The position numbers and the translations under genes are program-made. Source: Alphaproteobacteria bacterium (lineage in GTDB: Bacteria; Pseudomonadota; Alphaproteobacteria; Micropepsales; Micropepsaceae). From it: DNA of 41,910 bases. The stretch spans positions 1-41,910 of the forward strand of contig JAGWXR010000004.1 in assembly GCA_018969785.1 (NCBI GenBank), written 5' to 3'. The notes beneath the pieces are model-generated. The model did no database searches, was not told where the DNA came from, and was given only the letters and a program-made list of their open reading frames with translations. Numbering within the stretch: the stretch's first letter is position 1; each line of letters begins with the position of its first letter. Below are positions 8,478 through 19,455 of this stretch, in pieces.

Positions 8478-8497
8478 CGGGGGCTGCTCCCCGTCAG
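8474..8497. terminator. Bidirectional hairpin containing both stop codons
   Basis: CTGACGGGG at 8474-8482 pairs perfectly with CCCCGTCAG at 8489-8497 around a six-base loop. The TGA of the TerB gene (8475-8477) and the stop of the convergent nitroreductase gene (8494-8496) are part of the two arms. There is no T-run on either side, so the hairpin may act as a 3' end stabiliser or a weak two-way terminator. Confidence 0.55.
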
Positions 8498-9165
8498 ATA
8501 CCCTTGAATGTCGCGAATTCCCCGAGCGGCGCCCGGTCGCTGCGCAGGCCGTTGATCGCCGCCTTCGGATCGATATGGCCGATGCCCATCCCGCAGAACA
8601 GCATCAGTTCGGGCGGGATCGCCAGGAACTCACCCACCGTCTTGTACCAGATCGCCCAGGCCTCCTGCGGCGCCGTATGAAGGCCATGCTCGCGCGCGAG
8701 CAGCATGATCGACTGCATGAACATGCCAAGGTCGGCCCACTGCCCCTGCTGCATCTGCCGGTCGATCGCAAAGAACATCGCGCAGGGCGCACCGAAGAAC
8801 TCGAAGTTCCGCGCGAACTGCATCAGGCGCCCGAGTTTGTCCTCGCGCGTCACCCCGATGGTCGCATACATGTCCTCGCCGACCTTGAAGCGGCGGGACT
8901 TGTAGGGCTCCTTCAGCTCCGGCGGATAGATGTTGTACTCCGTGCCCTCGCCGCGCGGGCTCGCCGACACTTTCTCCCGGATCAGCGCCTTGAAGCGCAC
9001 AAGGTCGTCCCCGCCCACCACCCACACATGCCACGGCTGCAGGTTGCCGCCCGATGGTGCCCGCTTGGCCGTTTCCAGGATCTCGCGGATGACGCGTCCA
9101 TCGACCGGCGTGTCGAGGAACGCCCGGGCCGTCAGGCGGGTATTGATGGCTTCGCTGACATTCAT
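8494..9165 (-). CDS. Nitroreductase family FMN oxidoreductase
   Basis: About 223 residues, with the nitroreductase fold signatures: an N-terminal NTRLTARAF segment for FMN phosphate contacts, APSGGNLQPWHVWVV near residue 40, and a C-terminal LFCGMGIGHIDPKAAINGLRS stretch typical of the PnbA-like branch. Such enzymes use NAD(P)H and bound FMN to reduce nitro groups, quinones or enoates as dimers in the cytoplasm; the true substrate is unknown. I prefer the ATG at 9165, with GAAAGG 12 bases upstream, over an in-frame GTG at 9177 that directly abuts the GAAAGG. It begins 18 bases after the gyrB stop and probably shares the gyrB transcript. Confidence 0.85.
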   Translation of the reverse strand: MNVSEAINTRLTARAFLDTPVDGRVIREILETAKRAPSGGNLQPWHVWVVGGDDLVRFKALIREKVSASPRGEGTEYNIYPPELKEPYKSRRFKVGEDMYATIGVTREDKLGRLMQFARNFEFFGAPCAMFFAIDRQMQQGQWADLGMFMQSIMLLAREHGLHTAPQEAWAIWYKTVGEFLAIPPELMLFCGMGIGHIDPKAAINGLRSDRAPLGEFATFKGI

Positions 9166-9183
9166 GATGCGCAGCACCCTTTC

Positions 9184-11619
<2,436 letters not shown>

Positions 11620-11657
11620 TCAATCAGTTTCAATGAGCCCGCTTCCGCAGGCAGCAA

Positions 11658-12881
11658 TCACAAGGGCCGGATCTGGCTGTCGGCGACACGCAGGAACTGC
11701 GCGCGCCCCTCCAGCGCGGCAAACAGCGGCGCATCAGTCCCGGTCAGCCAGGCCTGCACGCCAAGCGCCTCGATCTCCTCGAAAAGCGCCCGTCGGCGGA
11801 CGTCATCGAGATGGGCAGCAACCTCGTCGAGCAGCAGCACGGGCTTTTCAGGCGCCCCCGGTGCCGGCAGCGACGCCGAGGCAAGCACGATCCGTATCAG
11901 CAGCGCCTTCTGCTCGCCCGTCGAGCAACTCTCCGCCGCCCGCCCCTTCTCGCGATGGGACACGAGGAAGTCGGTCGCATGCGGCCCGTCATGGGTGCGG
12001 CCCGCATCAAGGTCGCGGCCACGGTTCGCCCTCAGGCGCGCAAGGAAGGCATCCTCCACGTCAACGGCAGCATGGGTGCCCAGCCCCTGCTCGAGGAACC
12101 CCGACAGGGCCATGTCGGCGCGTGGAAACGGCGTGCTGCCCTGCAGGTCCATCGCCGCGGCCAGCTGCGCAAGGCCCGCAAGCCGCGAGGCCGACAGGGC
12201 AACACCTGTCTCGGCCATCGTCTGCTCAAGCGCCGAGAGCCAGCCATCTCCTGCACCACTGCGCAGGGCACCGATGCGCTCGCGCATGGCAGTCTCGTAG
12301 CGGGTCCAGCGCCGTGCATGGGTCGGGTCAAAGCTCGAGATCAGCCGGTCGAGGAAACGTCGCCGCTCCGAAACGCCTTCGACGAAGATCCTGTCCATCG
12401 CAGGAGAAAGCCAGGTCAGCCGCACGTGCTGTGCCAGCTCCGCGACGCCGGCAACCGGCACGCCGTCCATCCGCACGGTCCTCTTCGCGCTGTCGCCTTC
12501 ACCCTGCCCCGGCAGGAAGCCGACACCGACCTGGAACGAACTCTCCGACGCGTTGACCGTCGCCGAGATCGCCCAGGGCCGCTCTGCGGTACCATCGCCG
12601 CCACCGCGCGCCGGCATGCGGGACAATTCGCCAAGCCGGGCACCACGCAGGCCTCGCCCGGGCGAGAACATGGACAGGGCCTCCAGCACATTCGTCTTGC
12701 CCGCACCATTCGGCCCGACCAGCACGACATGCGCCCGGTCAACCTTCAGGTCCAGCATGCCATAGGACCGGAAATTGGTCAGCATCAGCCGCGTCACGGC
12801 GCATTGCAGCACCGCTTTGTGGGCCATCGCCACCATGGGCTCCCGGACACTCATCTGTGCAGCACCCTCGACCGTGCTCAC
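11658..12881 (-). CDS. recF: DNA replication and repair protein RecF
   Basis: RecF loads RecA at gapped DNA together with RecO and RecR and helps restart stalled forks. The Walker A motif GPNGAGKT is at 56-63, the ABC-like signature region reads STGEQKALLIRIVLA, and the Walker B region reads LLLDEVAAHLD. The first true RecF strand, VTRLMLTNFRSYG, starts near residue 29, so the N-terminus as called is somewhat long. The GTG at 12881 overlaps the dnaN stop (GTGA), which favours translational coupling. In-frame ATGs at 12854, 12836 and 12827 are alternatives, and the one at 12854 has GAGGG about 10 bases upstream. Family is certain; the start is not. Confidence 0.93.
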   Translation of the reverse strand: MSTVEGAAQMSVREPMVAMAHKAVLQCAVTRLMLTNFRSYGMLDLKVDRAHVVLVGPNGAGKTNVLEALSMFSPGRGLRGARLGELSRMPARGGGDGTAERPWAISATVNASESSFQVGVGFLPGQGEGDSAKRTVRMDGVPVAGVAELAQHVRLTWLSPAMDRIFVEGVSERRRFLDRLISSFDPTHARRWTRYETAMRERIGALRSGAGDGWLSALEQTMAETGVALSASRLAGLAQLAAAMDLQGSTPFPRADMALSGFLEQGLGTHAAVDVEDAFLARLRANRGRDLDAGRTHDGPHATDFLVSHREKGRAAESCSTGEQKALLIRIVLASASLPAPGAPEKPVLLLDEVAAHLDDVRRRALFEEIEALGVQAWLTGTDAPLFAALEGRAQFLRVADSQIRPL

Positions 12882-13996
12882 ACCCGCATCGGCATGAGCA
12901 CGTAAAGCGCGGCATCGCCCTCGCTCTCGCGCACCAGTGTCGGCGATCCCGGATCCGAGAACAGGAATACCGCCGTCTCCCCGTCGATCCGCTCCAGGAT
13001 GTCCAGGATGTAGCGGGCGTTGAAGCCGATCTCCATCGCCGGATGCTGGTAACTGACCGGTATTTCCTCGGTGGCTGTGCCGGCTTCCGGGCTGACGACG
13101 CTCAGCACCAGCTTGCCCTTGTCGATGTTCAGGCGCACCGCGCGGGTCTTCTCGCTGGCAACAGCAGACACGCGGTCGACGGCAGCCTTGAGCTCGTCGC
13201 GATTGACCTCGAGCGCCTTGTCATTGCCGGTGGGAATGACGCGCTGGTAGTCCGGGAACGTGCCGTCGATGAGCTTCGAGGTCAGCGTCAGCGATGCAAG
13301 CTTGAAGCGCACCTTCGTGTCCGAGAGCGAAACCTCGACCTCGCTATCGGCATCCTCGAGCAGCTTTCGCACCTCGTTGATGGCCTTGCGCGGGATGATC
13401 ACGCCAGTGACTTCGTTGGCGCCCTTGGGCGCCGGCAGCTCGAACCGCGCAAGCCGGTGCCCATCCGTCGCAACCGCCTTCAGGAGCACCTTGCCCTTCT
13501 CGCCATGGGCATGCAGGTAGATGCCGTTCAGGTAGTGCCGCGTCTCCTCCGTCGACACCGCAAAGCGCGTCTTGTCGATGAGCGCGACGAGTTCGGGCAC
13601 GGAAAGCTTGAACATGTGCGGCAGCGTGCCGGGCGGCATCGCCGGGAAATCATCCTTTGGCAGCGCCTGCAACTGGAAGCGCGACCGGCCGGCCGACAGC
13701 ACCAGCCGCCCATCCGCCTCGGCGAATTCCAGCTGGACCTGCGCCCCCTCCGGCAACTTGCGCACGATGTCGTAGAGCGTATGCGCCGACACGGTCGTCG
13801 CACCGCCACGCGACACGTCGGCATCGACGGTCTCGACGACCTCGATATCCATGTCGGTCGCCGTCAGCGAAAGTTTGCCCTCCCGCGCCTGCAGGAGCAC
13901 GTTGGACAGGATGGGGATCGTGTTGCGTCGTTCGACGACGCTCTGCACGTGGTTCAGCGACTTGAGGAAGCTAGCCCGCTCGATCGTTATGCGCAT
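12878..13996 (-). CDS. dnaN: DNA polymerase III beta subunit (sliding clamp)
   Basis: A 372-residue beta clamp of normal length and three-domain organisation. Recognisable parts are the N-terminal MRITIERASFLKSLNHVQSVVERRNTIPILSNVLL, the mid-protein hydrophobic pocket region around GIYLH, and the C-terminal LYVLMPMRV, which contributes to the partner-binding groove. The clamp encircles DNA and tethers polymerase III, and also binds MutS, ligase and Hda. It has its own 200-base upstream gap from dnaA with a likely promoter, and its stop overlaps the recF start by four bases. Confidence 0.98.
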   Translation of the reverse strand: MRITIERASFLKSLNHVQSVVERRNTIPILSNVLLQAREGKLSLTATDMDIEVVETVDADVSRGGATTVSAHTLYDIVRKLPEGAQVQLEFAEADGRLVLSAGRSRFQLQALPKDDFPAMPPGTLPHMFKLSVPELVALIDKTRFAVSTEETRHYLNGIYLHAHGEKGKVLLKAVATDGHRLARFELPAPKGANEVTGVIIPRKAINEVRKLLEDADSEVEVSLSDTKVRFKLASLTLTSKLIDGTFPDYQRVIPTGNDKALEVNRDELKAAVDRVSAVASEKTRAVRLNIDKGKLVLSVVSPEAGTATEEIPVSYQHPAMEIGFNARYILDILERIDGETAVFLFSDPGSPTLVRESEGDAALYVLMPMRV

Positions 13997-14104
13997 TGCC
14001 GGTTCCGGAGTTAGGCCTGATTGGAGGGACGCGCCGCGGGCGCAATAAGGCCCGGGCCCGCGCGAGGGGAAACCGGCGCCAGATTTCGCGGCACTGCAAC
14101 GCGT

Positions 14105-14134
14105 GATTATAACGGTTTACGGCGCCCCAAGGGA
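14105..14134 (-). promoter_or_regulatory. Candidate promoter for dnaN
   Basis: On the minus strand a perfect TATAAT lies at 14110-14105, about 110 bases before dnaN. The best -35 candidate is TTCCCT at 14134-14129 with an 18-base spacer, which matches the consensus at only three positions. The -35 side overlaps the GC-rich hairpin at 14118-14158, so read-through from dnaA and new initiation may compete here. Confidence 0.45.
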
Positions 14135-14158
14135 ACAGAAATCGTCCCCGGGGCGCCG
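14118..14158. terminator. Strong hairpin between dnaA and dnaN
   Basis: ACGGCGCCCC at 14118-14127 pairs perfectly with GGGGCGCCGT at 14149-14158. An inner GGGA/TCCC pairing shortens the loop. No real T-run follows on the minus strand (TAAACC), so it is either a weak terminator of the dnaA transcript or a transcript-end stabiliser. Confidence 0.5.
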
Positions 14159-14174
14159 TTTGTACTAAGGATAT

Positions 14175-14192
14175 AAGCTGTTGATACAGCTT
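14175..14192 (-). terminator. Small hairpin just after the dnaA stop
   Basis: AAGCTGT and ACAGCTT form a seven-pair stem with a four-base loop, ending seven bases past the dnaA stop in the direction of dnaA transcription. The sequence after it is AT-rich but not a clean T-run, so termination here would be partial at best. Confidence 0.35.
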
Positions 14193-14198
14193 GTCTTT

Positions 14199-15668
14199 CT
14201 AGCCCTGAGCGTCCCTGGAAGGACCCTCGCCGCCGGAAGGCGGGCGCGGAGGGGTCGTACCGCCGTCAACCGGCCAGTTCCGGATCGAAAGACGAAGCCG
14301 CTCGACCTCCTCGGCAAACGTCGGATCGATGCTCGTCAACCGCTGGATCGTCTCCACCGCATGCATCACCGTCGTGTGGTCGCGGTTGCCGAACCGGCGC
14401 CCGATCTCCGGATAGGACCGGGGCGTCAGCAGGCGTGCCAGGTACATCGCGATCTGGCGCGGCCTGACGATCGAGCGCGAGCGGTTGGGTGACTCAAGCT
14501 CGGCCACCTTGAGCCCGTAGTGCTCCGCAACCTTCTTCTTGATCTCCTCGATCGTCACCCGCCGGTCATAGGCCCGCAGGAAATCTGCGAGCCAGACATT
14601 GAGGTTCTCGATCGTCACCGGGCGAGAGCCATCGCTGCTCTGGGTCACGACCCGCGTCAGCGCACCCTCGAGCTCCCGCGTGTTGGTCGCGATGCGCTGC
14701 GCCATGAAGTGCGCAGCCTCCGAATTCAGCACGAAGCCCGGCCGCTCCTTGGCCATCTGCCGCGCCTTCGACTCCAGGATCGCAAGCCGCAGTTCGAAAT
14801 CCGTCGCCTGGATTTCGATCGACGCCCCGCTCATGAGGCGCGAGCGCGCGCGGTCCGACATGCTCTCGAAAAGCGACGGCGAGCGGTCGGCCGACAGGAT
14901 GATCTGCTTCTGCTGGTCAAGCAGCGAGTCGAGCGCAGCGACAAGCTCTTCCTGCGTGGCTTCCTTGCCGATGAGGAAATGAAGGTCGTCGATCAGCAGC
15001 ACGTCGACGTTGCGAACCAGGTTCTTGAAAGACAGCGTGTCATTGGCCTTGATGGCCGTGATGAACAGCCGCATGAAGTTCTCGGCAGAAATCAGCATCA
15101 CCCGCAGGCTGGGATTGCGCAGCAGCTTCTGGCGGGCGATCGCATGCATGAGGTGGCTCTTGCCAAGCCCCGTCGCCCCGAACAGGAACAGCGGATTGGC
15201 AACCGGAACGTCACTCTCGGCAACACGGCGCGCCTCATGGAAGGCAATCTGGTTTGTCCGCCCGATCACGAAGCTCTCGAACGTATAGGCGGGATTGAGC
15301 GGGGAGGAACCCTCCACCAGCGGAAGCTCGACCGGGAGCACGTCGGCGGTCGTGGGGCGCACCGGGTTCACCGGCTGCGCCGCCCGCGGGCGCATGTCGA
15401 CGACGAATTCCACCGCACCGAAGGCAGGGATCATTTCCGCGATCATGTTGGCGATGCGCTCGCCATGGCCTTCCACGATCTTGTCACGCTCGAAATGGCT
15501 GTTGCAGGCGATCACGACGCGGCCATCCTTGGCCGCCACAAGCCTGAGCGGATCAATCCAGTACTGGAAACGCTGCGCGCCAAGCTCCAGCTTCAGACGC
15601 TCGCGCACGCGCTGCCACACAACCTCGACTTGATCTGCGACGGGGGATTTTGCTTCCTGAGAGGTCAC
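14199..15668 (-). CDS. dnaA: Chromosomal replication initiator protein DnaA
   Basis: A 489-residue DnaA. Domain I covers about 1-90 (VWQRVRERLKLELG, FQYWIDPLRL). The AAA+ domain has Walker A GATGLGKS (164-171), Walker B LLIDD (224-228) and the sensor region FELRLAILESKA. Domain IV has RPRQIAMYLARLL and the DnaA signature EIGRRFGNRDHTTVMHA (421-437), which reads DnaA boxes. After residue 465 there is a proline- and glycine-rich tail of about 25 residues that most DnaA proteins lack. The start is GTG at 15668, with GAAGGG about 11 bases upstream; TTGs or ATGs further in would cut domain I. Transcription leads toward dnaN and recF. Confidence 0.98.
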   Translation of the reverse strand: MTSQEAKSPVADQVEVVWQRVRERLKLELGAQRFQYWIDPLRLVAAKDGRVVIACNSHFERDKIVEGHGERIANMIAEMIPAFGAVEFVVDMRPRAAQPVNPVRPTTADVLPVELPLVEGSSPLNPAYTFESFVIGRTNQIAFHEARRVAESDVPVANPLFLFGATGLGKSHLMHAIARQKLLRNPSLRVMLISAENFMRLFITAIKANDTLSFKNLVRNVDVLLIDDLHFLIGKEATQEELVAALDSLLDQQKQIILSADRSPSLFESMSDRARSRLMSGASIEIQATDFELRLAILESKARQMAKERPGFVLNSEAAHFMAQRIATNTRELEGALTRVVTQSSDGSRPVTIENLNVWLADFLRAYDRRVTIEEIKKKVAEHYGLKVAELESPNRSRSIVRPRQIAMYLARLLTPRSYPEIGRRFGNRDHTTVMHAVETIQRLTSIDPTFAEEVERLRLSIRNWPVDGGTTPPRPPSGGEGPSRDAQG

Positions 15669-16475
15669 TTTTCTTTTTCCCTTCTATTGCATTGCCTCTT
15701 CGGCCTCGCAGCGTCGGGAAGCTACATTTTCCCGCACCGGCAAAGGCCGCTTACTGTCTGCACGTCTCGCGGAGGCGCAGGCCTTCACCTGTCCAAAGGA
15801 CCCCTTCCACCGGGTCCATCCGCCTTCTGCTGGGAAATGAAGGCCGGACCACCACCCGACCAACACGAACGCCCCAAAACTCGAACCTTCCGGCCTTTAC
15901 GCCCTGCCCTTGTCGGAAAGACGGGCAGAACCGGACACAAGACGACTTCCTGCTGCCCGACACGCAGGCAACACTGACCTTCCGCGGCGAACACGCCACG
16001 AAGCTTCAACGCGATACCCTGGATTGTTGCCCGGACCGGGCGATGAACTAGAAGACTGCAGGAAGCGAAACACGGCTTCCAAACACACCCACCGAACGAA
16101 CTGGAACCACTGTTTTTGTCATTGGCTTAATCCGCGTTCCAAGCGACTGTTTAACCATAATCCAACATCCCGACGCGTATCAAGAAGAATTTGCGAAACG
16201 GAATCCCCGAAACGCTTGAGCGCGTCATTAAATGCGATTCACGGTGATGAAGATCCAACACTGTGAATGCGCACATGGCGCGCACGCCACATAGAAAAAC
16301 ACAGGCGTTTCTTGCGACAGGAGAAATCTAGGCGCGCGCCACATCATGGTCAATGTGGCAATGCTGTAATTAGTCCGTATACGGATCAACAACAGAAGGA
16401 CAGACGCAACGCAACGTGCGTTAAGGCGCACATCGTGCCGATGAATTGGGCAGCACCCGCACGACCTGAAAAGAG
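15669..16475. other. Gene-free region upstream of dnaA
   Basis: About 800 bases with no gene I can support; open frames crossing it have no family resemblance. It must hold the dnaA promoter, but I see no convincing -35/-10 pair. I searched for DnaA boxes of the TTATNCACA type on both strands and found no cluster, only a poor TGTGAATGC at 16262, so I do not call an origin. The part from about 16085 to 16400 is AT-richer. It contains the inverted repeat GCCACAT/ATGTGGC (16338-16344 and 16353-16359) and the 12-base palindrome TCCGTATACGGA (16374-16385). Confidence 0.6.
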
Positions 16476-16513
16476 AAACCCCCGCAGCACCGTCGGGCGC
16501 TGCGGGGGTTTTT
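16476..16513. terminator. Rho-independent terminator downstream of rpsT
   Basis: AAACCCCCGCAGC and GCTGCGGGGGTTT form a stem of up to 13 pairs around a ten-base loop. On the minus strand, the rpsT direction, it is followed by CTCTTTTC after TTT. On the plus strand five T residues follow at once. It can therefore work in both directions and isolates rpsT from the dnaA upstream region. Confidence 0.85.
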
Positions 16514-16560
16514 CAGTCTGTCCCGGATGCGGCCCCCGGAGGGAGCCGGACCGAAAGCCT

Positions 16561-16833
16561 TCAGGCCTTCTTCGTCATGGACCGGACCCGGCGGGTCAGG
16601 CGCGACACCTTGCGCGCCGCCGCACGCTTGTGCAGCACGCGCTTGTTGGCGCCACGAACGAGTTCGGGTTCGGCCGCGCGAAGGGCTGCCGCGGCCGCAT
16701 TGGCGTCGCCGCTGGCGATGGCTTCCTCGACATTGCGTACGAAGGTACGAACACGGCTCTTGCGGGCGACGTTCACAGCCTCGCGCCGCTTGGATTTGCG
16801 CGCGGCTTTCGCGGCTGAACGGATATTCGCCAT
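16561..16833 (-). CDS. rpsT: 30S ribosomal protein S20
   Basis: A 90-residue, very basic, alanine-rich helical protein beginning [17 protein letters not shown] and ending [14 protein letters not shown], typical S20. It binds 16S rRNA early in assembly of the small subunit. The start has AGGAG eight bases upstream. A strong promoter lies just upstream and a strong terminator just downstream, so rpsT is a single-gene unit. The rpsT-dnaA adjacency is a common alphaproteobacterial arrangement. Confidence 0.98.
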   Translation of the reverse strand: MANIRSAAKAARKSKRREAVNVARKSRVRTFVRNVEEAIASGDANAAAAALRAAEPELVRGANKRVLHKRAAARKVSRLTRRVRSMTKKA

Positions 16834-16880
16834 ATGGATGATCTCCTGGAAAGGCTTGCCCTGAGGCTCAGAGGGCGAAG

Positions 16881-16910
16881 CTTATAGACAGGGGCGCCGG
16901 ACCCCGTCAA
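16881..16910 (-). promoter_or_regulatory. Sigma-70-type promoter for rpsT
   Basis: On the minus strand TTGACG (16910-16905) and TATAAG (16886-16881) are separated by 18 bases. Each matches the consensus at five of six positions. The predicted start site is near 16874, giving a leader of about 40 bases before the rpsT ATG. Confidence 0.75.
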
Positions 16911-16931
16911 CCGCGAAGAGTTGCCGCGCCT

Positions 16932-17708
16932 TCAGCGGTGCTCGAACTTGGCTTTCCGCTTCTCGATGAAGGCCGCCATGCCTTCCTTTTGGTCTGCCGT
17001 GGCGAACATGGAATGGAAGACCCGCCGCTCGAAGAGAACCCCCTCGGACAGGGTGGTCTCGTAGGAACGGTTAATGGTCTCCTTGGTCATCATGGCGATG
17101 GGCATGGACATCTCGGCGATTGTATCGGCCGCCTTCAATGCCTCCGCCAGGAGATCGGCCACCGGCACAACCCGGCTCACCAGGCCCGAACGTTCCGCTT
17201 CGGCCGCATCCATCATCCGCCCGGTCAGGCACATTTCCATGGCCTTCGACTTGCCGATGAAACGCGTCAGCCTCTGGGTGCCGCCAATCCCGGGCATGAC
17301 CCCAAGCTTGATCTCGGGCTGGCCGAACTTGGCATTGTCTCCGGCAATGATGAAGTCGCACATCATGGCAAGCTCGCACCCCCCGCCAAGGGCGAACCCG
17401 GCCACCGCCGCGATGACAGGCTTGCGGCATCGCGCCACGCGCTCGTGGTGGGTGGTGATGAAGTCCTCGCCAAAGGCCTCCATGTAGGTCTTGGGCTGCA
17501 TCTCCTTGATGTCGGCGCCCGCGGCAAAGGCCTTCTCCGAACCCGTGATCACGATGCAACGGATCGCAGCGTCCCGTTCGGCGGCATCAAGTGCCGTGCT
17601 CAACTCCTGCATCAACTGGGTGTTCAGCGCATTCAGCGCCTGCGGCCGGTTCAGCGTGATCAGCCCGACCGCGCCACGAACGTCATATTTGATGGTCTCA
17701 TAGCTCAT
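16932..17708 (-). CDS. Enoyl-CoA hydratase
   Basis: A 258-residue crotonase-fold enzyme, the normal length. The oxyanion-hole segment [11 protein letters not shown] and the catalytic glutamates in the [15 protein letters not shown] and [18 protein letters not shown] segments match classical short-chain enoyl-CoA hydratases (EchA/FadB-like). These add water to trans-2-enoyl-CoA in beta-oxidation. C-terminal ending [12 protein letters not shown] is typical. Several CoA classes share this fold, so crotonyl-CoA or another short substrate is likely but not proven. The gene lies between mutM and rpsT on the same strand, a context with no other beta-oxidation genes. Confidence 0.9.
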   Translation of the reverse strand: MSYETIKYDVRGAVGLITLNRPQALNALNTQLMQELSTALDAAERDAAIRCIVITGSEKAFAAGADIKEMQPKTYMEAFGEDFITTHHERVARCRKPVIAAVAGFALGGGCELAMMCDFIIAGDNAKFGQPEIKLGVMPGIGGTQRLTRFIGKSKAMEMCLTGRMMDAAEAERSGLVSRVVPVADLLAEALKAADTIAEMSMPIAMMTKETINRSYETTLSEGVLFERRVFHSMFATADQKEGMAAFIEKRKAKFEHR

Positions 17709-17788
17709 CCGCGCACCCGTCCTGTTGACGCCGGCGGTTTAGCGCGTCCCCACGAACCCGACAAGCCGAGGCCTGTCACATTTCCCGC

Positions 17789-18634
17789 TCAGCGCTGGCA
17801 CCCGCTGCAGAAGAACGTGGACCGTCCGGCCTGCACGATCCGGCGAACCGGCGCCCCGCAGCGCCGGCACGCCTCGCCTTCCCGGTCATAGACATCGAAC
17901 CGGTGCTGGAAATAGCCAAGCTCCCCGCTCGTGTCCTTGAAGTCGCGCAGCGTCGATCCGCCGGCAAGGATGGCCTCCTCGAGGACGGCCTTTATGTCAG
18001 GCACCAGCCGCTCGGTCCGCGCCAGCCGGACGGTCGAAGCCTGCCGCCGCGGCGAAATCCCGGCGCGGAACAGCGCCTCGCACACATAGATGTTGCCAAG
18101 CCCCGCAACCACGCGCTGGTCGAGCAGGGCTGACTTTATGGGGGTTCGCTTGCCCTCCAGCCGTGCCGCCAGCAAGGCGCCGTCAAACGCCTCCGAGAGC
18201 GGTTCTGGCCCGATCGCGCGCAGCAACCGGTGCGTGGCCAGATGCGCCTCCGGAACAAGGTCCATGCTCCCGAAGCGGCGGTGGTCTGTATAGACGACCC
18301 GTGCACCCGCATCGGTCAGGAACTCGACATGGTCATGTTTTCCCGGCGGCGCGCCAGCGTGCACGAAACGGCCGACCCCCTGCCCCTCGATCTGGAAGCG
18401 CCCGGACATTCCCAGATGGATGAGCAGCACCTCCCCGTTGTCCAGATGGGCCAGGATGTACTTTGCCCGCCGGCTGAGCCTCAGGACGCGCCGGCCCGTT
18501 AACCGTGCGGCAAAGTTCTTGGGTAAAGGAAAGCGCAGGTCATTCCGGCGCGCGAGCACGCGTGCCAGCACCCGTCCCTCAAGGACGGGCTCCAGGCCAC
18601 GTCGAACCGTTTCAACTTCGGGTAATTCAGGCAT
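17789..18634 (-). CDS. mutM: Formamidopyrimidine-DNA glycosylase (Fpg/MutM)
   Basis: A 281-residue DNA glycosylase/AP lyase that removes 8-oxoguanine and ring-opened purines. The start must be the ATG at 18634 because the mature N-terminal proline P2 with E3 (MPELPEVET) is the catalytic nucleophile; the longer open frame upstream is not translated as Fpg. Other landmarks are the helix-two-turn-helix around [18 protein letters not shown] and a C-terminal zinc finger with C256, C259, C276 and C279 (CRRC...CSGC). It diverges from ubiE, with 58 bases between start codons. Confidence 0.97.
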   Translation of the reverse strand: MPELPEVETVRRGLEPVLEGRVLARVLARRNDLRFPLPKNFAARLTGRRVLRLSRRAKYILAHLDNGEVLLIHLGMSGRFQIEGQGVGRFVHAGAPPGKHDHVEFLTDAGARVVYTDHRRFGSMDLVPEAHLATHRLLRAIGPEPLSEAFDGALLAARLEGKRTPIKSALLDQRVVAGLGNIYVCEALFRAGISPRRQASTVRLARTERLVPDIKAVLEEAILAGGSTLRDFKDTSGELGYFQHRFDVYDREGEACRRCGAPVRRIVQAGRSTFFCSGCQR

Positions 18635-18692
18635 GGGACGCAGTGTAGCGTGGCAGCCACCTGAAAGAGAGACTAGAGTGTAACCGAAAGCC

Positions 18693-19454
18693 ATGAAAGA
18701 CAGGGAACCAACTGCGAGTTTCGGATTCCGCGATGTGCCGGAGGCCGACAAGTCGCGCCTTGTCGGCGAGATCTTCACCTCCGTCGCAAGCCGCTACGAC
18801 GTCATGAACGACCTGATGTCGATGGGCATCCATCGCATCTGGAAGGACGCCCTGATCGACTGGCTCGCCCCGACACCCGCCATGCAGCTGCTCGATGTCG
18901 CAGGCGGCACCGGCGACATCGCCTTCCGCTTCCTCGACCGCCTCGGGGCCCGCGCCAGCACGGCGCACGCAACAGTCTGCGACATCAACGAAGGGATGCT
19001 GGGCGTCGGCCGCCAGCGCAGCCGCCAGCGCCACCTCGAGAGCCGGGTCACCTTTGCCTGCGGCGACGCCGAGCAGTTGCCGATGGCGGACGCGAGTTTC
19101 GACGCCTATACCATCGCCTTCGGCATCCGCAACGTGACCCACATCGACCGCGCCCTGAAGGAAGCCCGTCGCGTGCTGAAGCCCCGCGGCCATTTCCTCT
19201 GCCTCGAATTCTCGAAGGTTGACGACCCGCTGCTGGGCCGCCTCTACGACCTTTGGTCCTTCAACGTCATGCCGGCGATCGGCCAGGCGGTAACCAATGA
19301 CAGGGCGGCTTACGAGTACCTGGTCGAGTCGATCCGCCGCTTCCCCTCGCGCGAGGATTTCGCCGCGATGATCGACGCGGCAGGCTTCAAGCGCACGAAG
19401 TGGCGTGAACTCACGGCTGGCGTGGTGACGATCCATTCCGCATGGGCGGATTGA
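18693..19454 (+). CDS. ubiE: Ubiquinone/menaquinone C-methyltransferase UbiE
   Basis: A 253-residue SAM-dependent methyltransferase that adds the C2 methyl group in ubiquinone synthesis. Motif I reads [16 protein letters not shown], followed by [13 protein letters not shown]. The UbiE signatures [19 protein letters not shown] and the [22 protein letters not shown] region are clear, and the end reads [15 protein letters not shown]. The next gene, ubiB, starts two bases after its stop, so the two are co-transcribed and serve the same pathway. Confidence 0.97.
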   Translation: MKDREPTASFGFRDVPEADKSRLVGEIFTSVASRYDVMNDLMSMGIHRIWKDALIDWLAPTPAMQLLDVAGGTGDIAFRFLDRLGARASTAHATVCDINEGMLGVGRQRSRQRHLESRVTFACGDAEQLPMADASFDAYTIAFGIRNVTHIDRALKEARRVLKPRGHFLCLEFSKVDDPLLGRLYDLWSFNVMPAIGQAVTNDRAAYEYLVESIRRFPSREDFAAMIDAAGFKRTKWRELTAGVVTIHSAWAD

Positions 19455-19455
19455 G

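Noticed and set aside
15669-16475. Replication origin upstream of dnaA
   Set aside because: No cluster of DnaA boxes; in many alphaproteobacteria the origin is not beside dnaA. Without genome-wide skew it cannot be supported.
18635-18778. Longer N-terminus for MutM (48 extra residues)
   Set aside because: Proline 2 after the initiator methionine is the catalytic residue, so an extension would inactivate the enzyme; it would also overlap the ubiE start.
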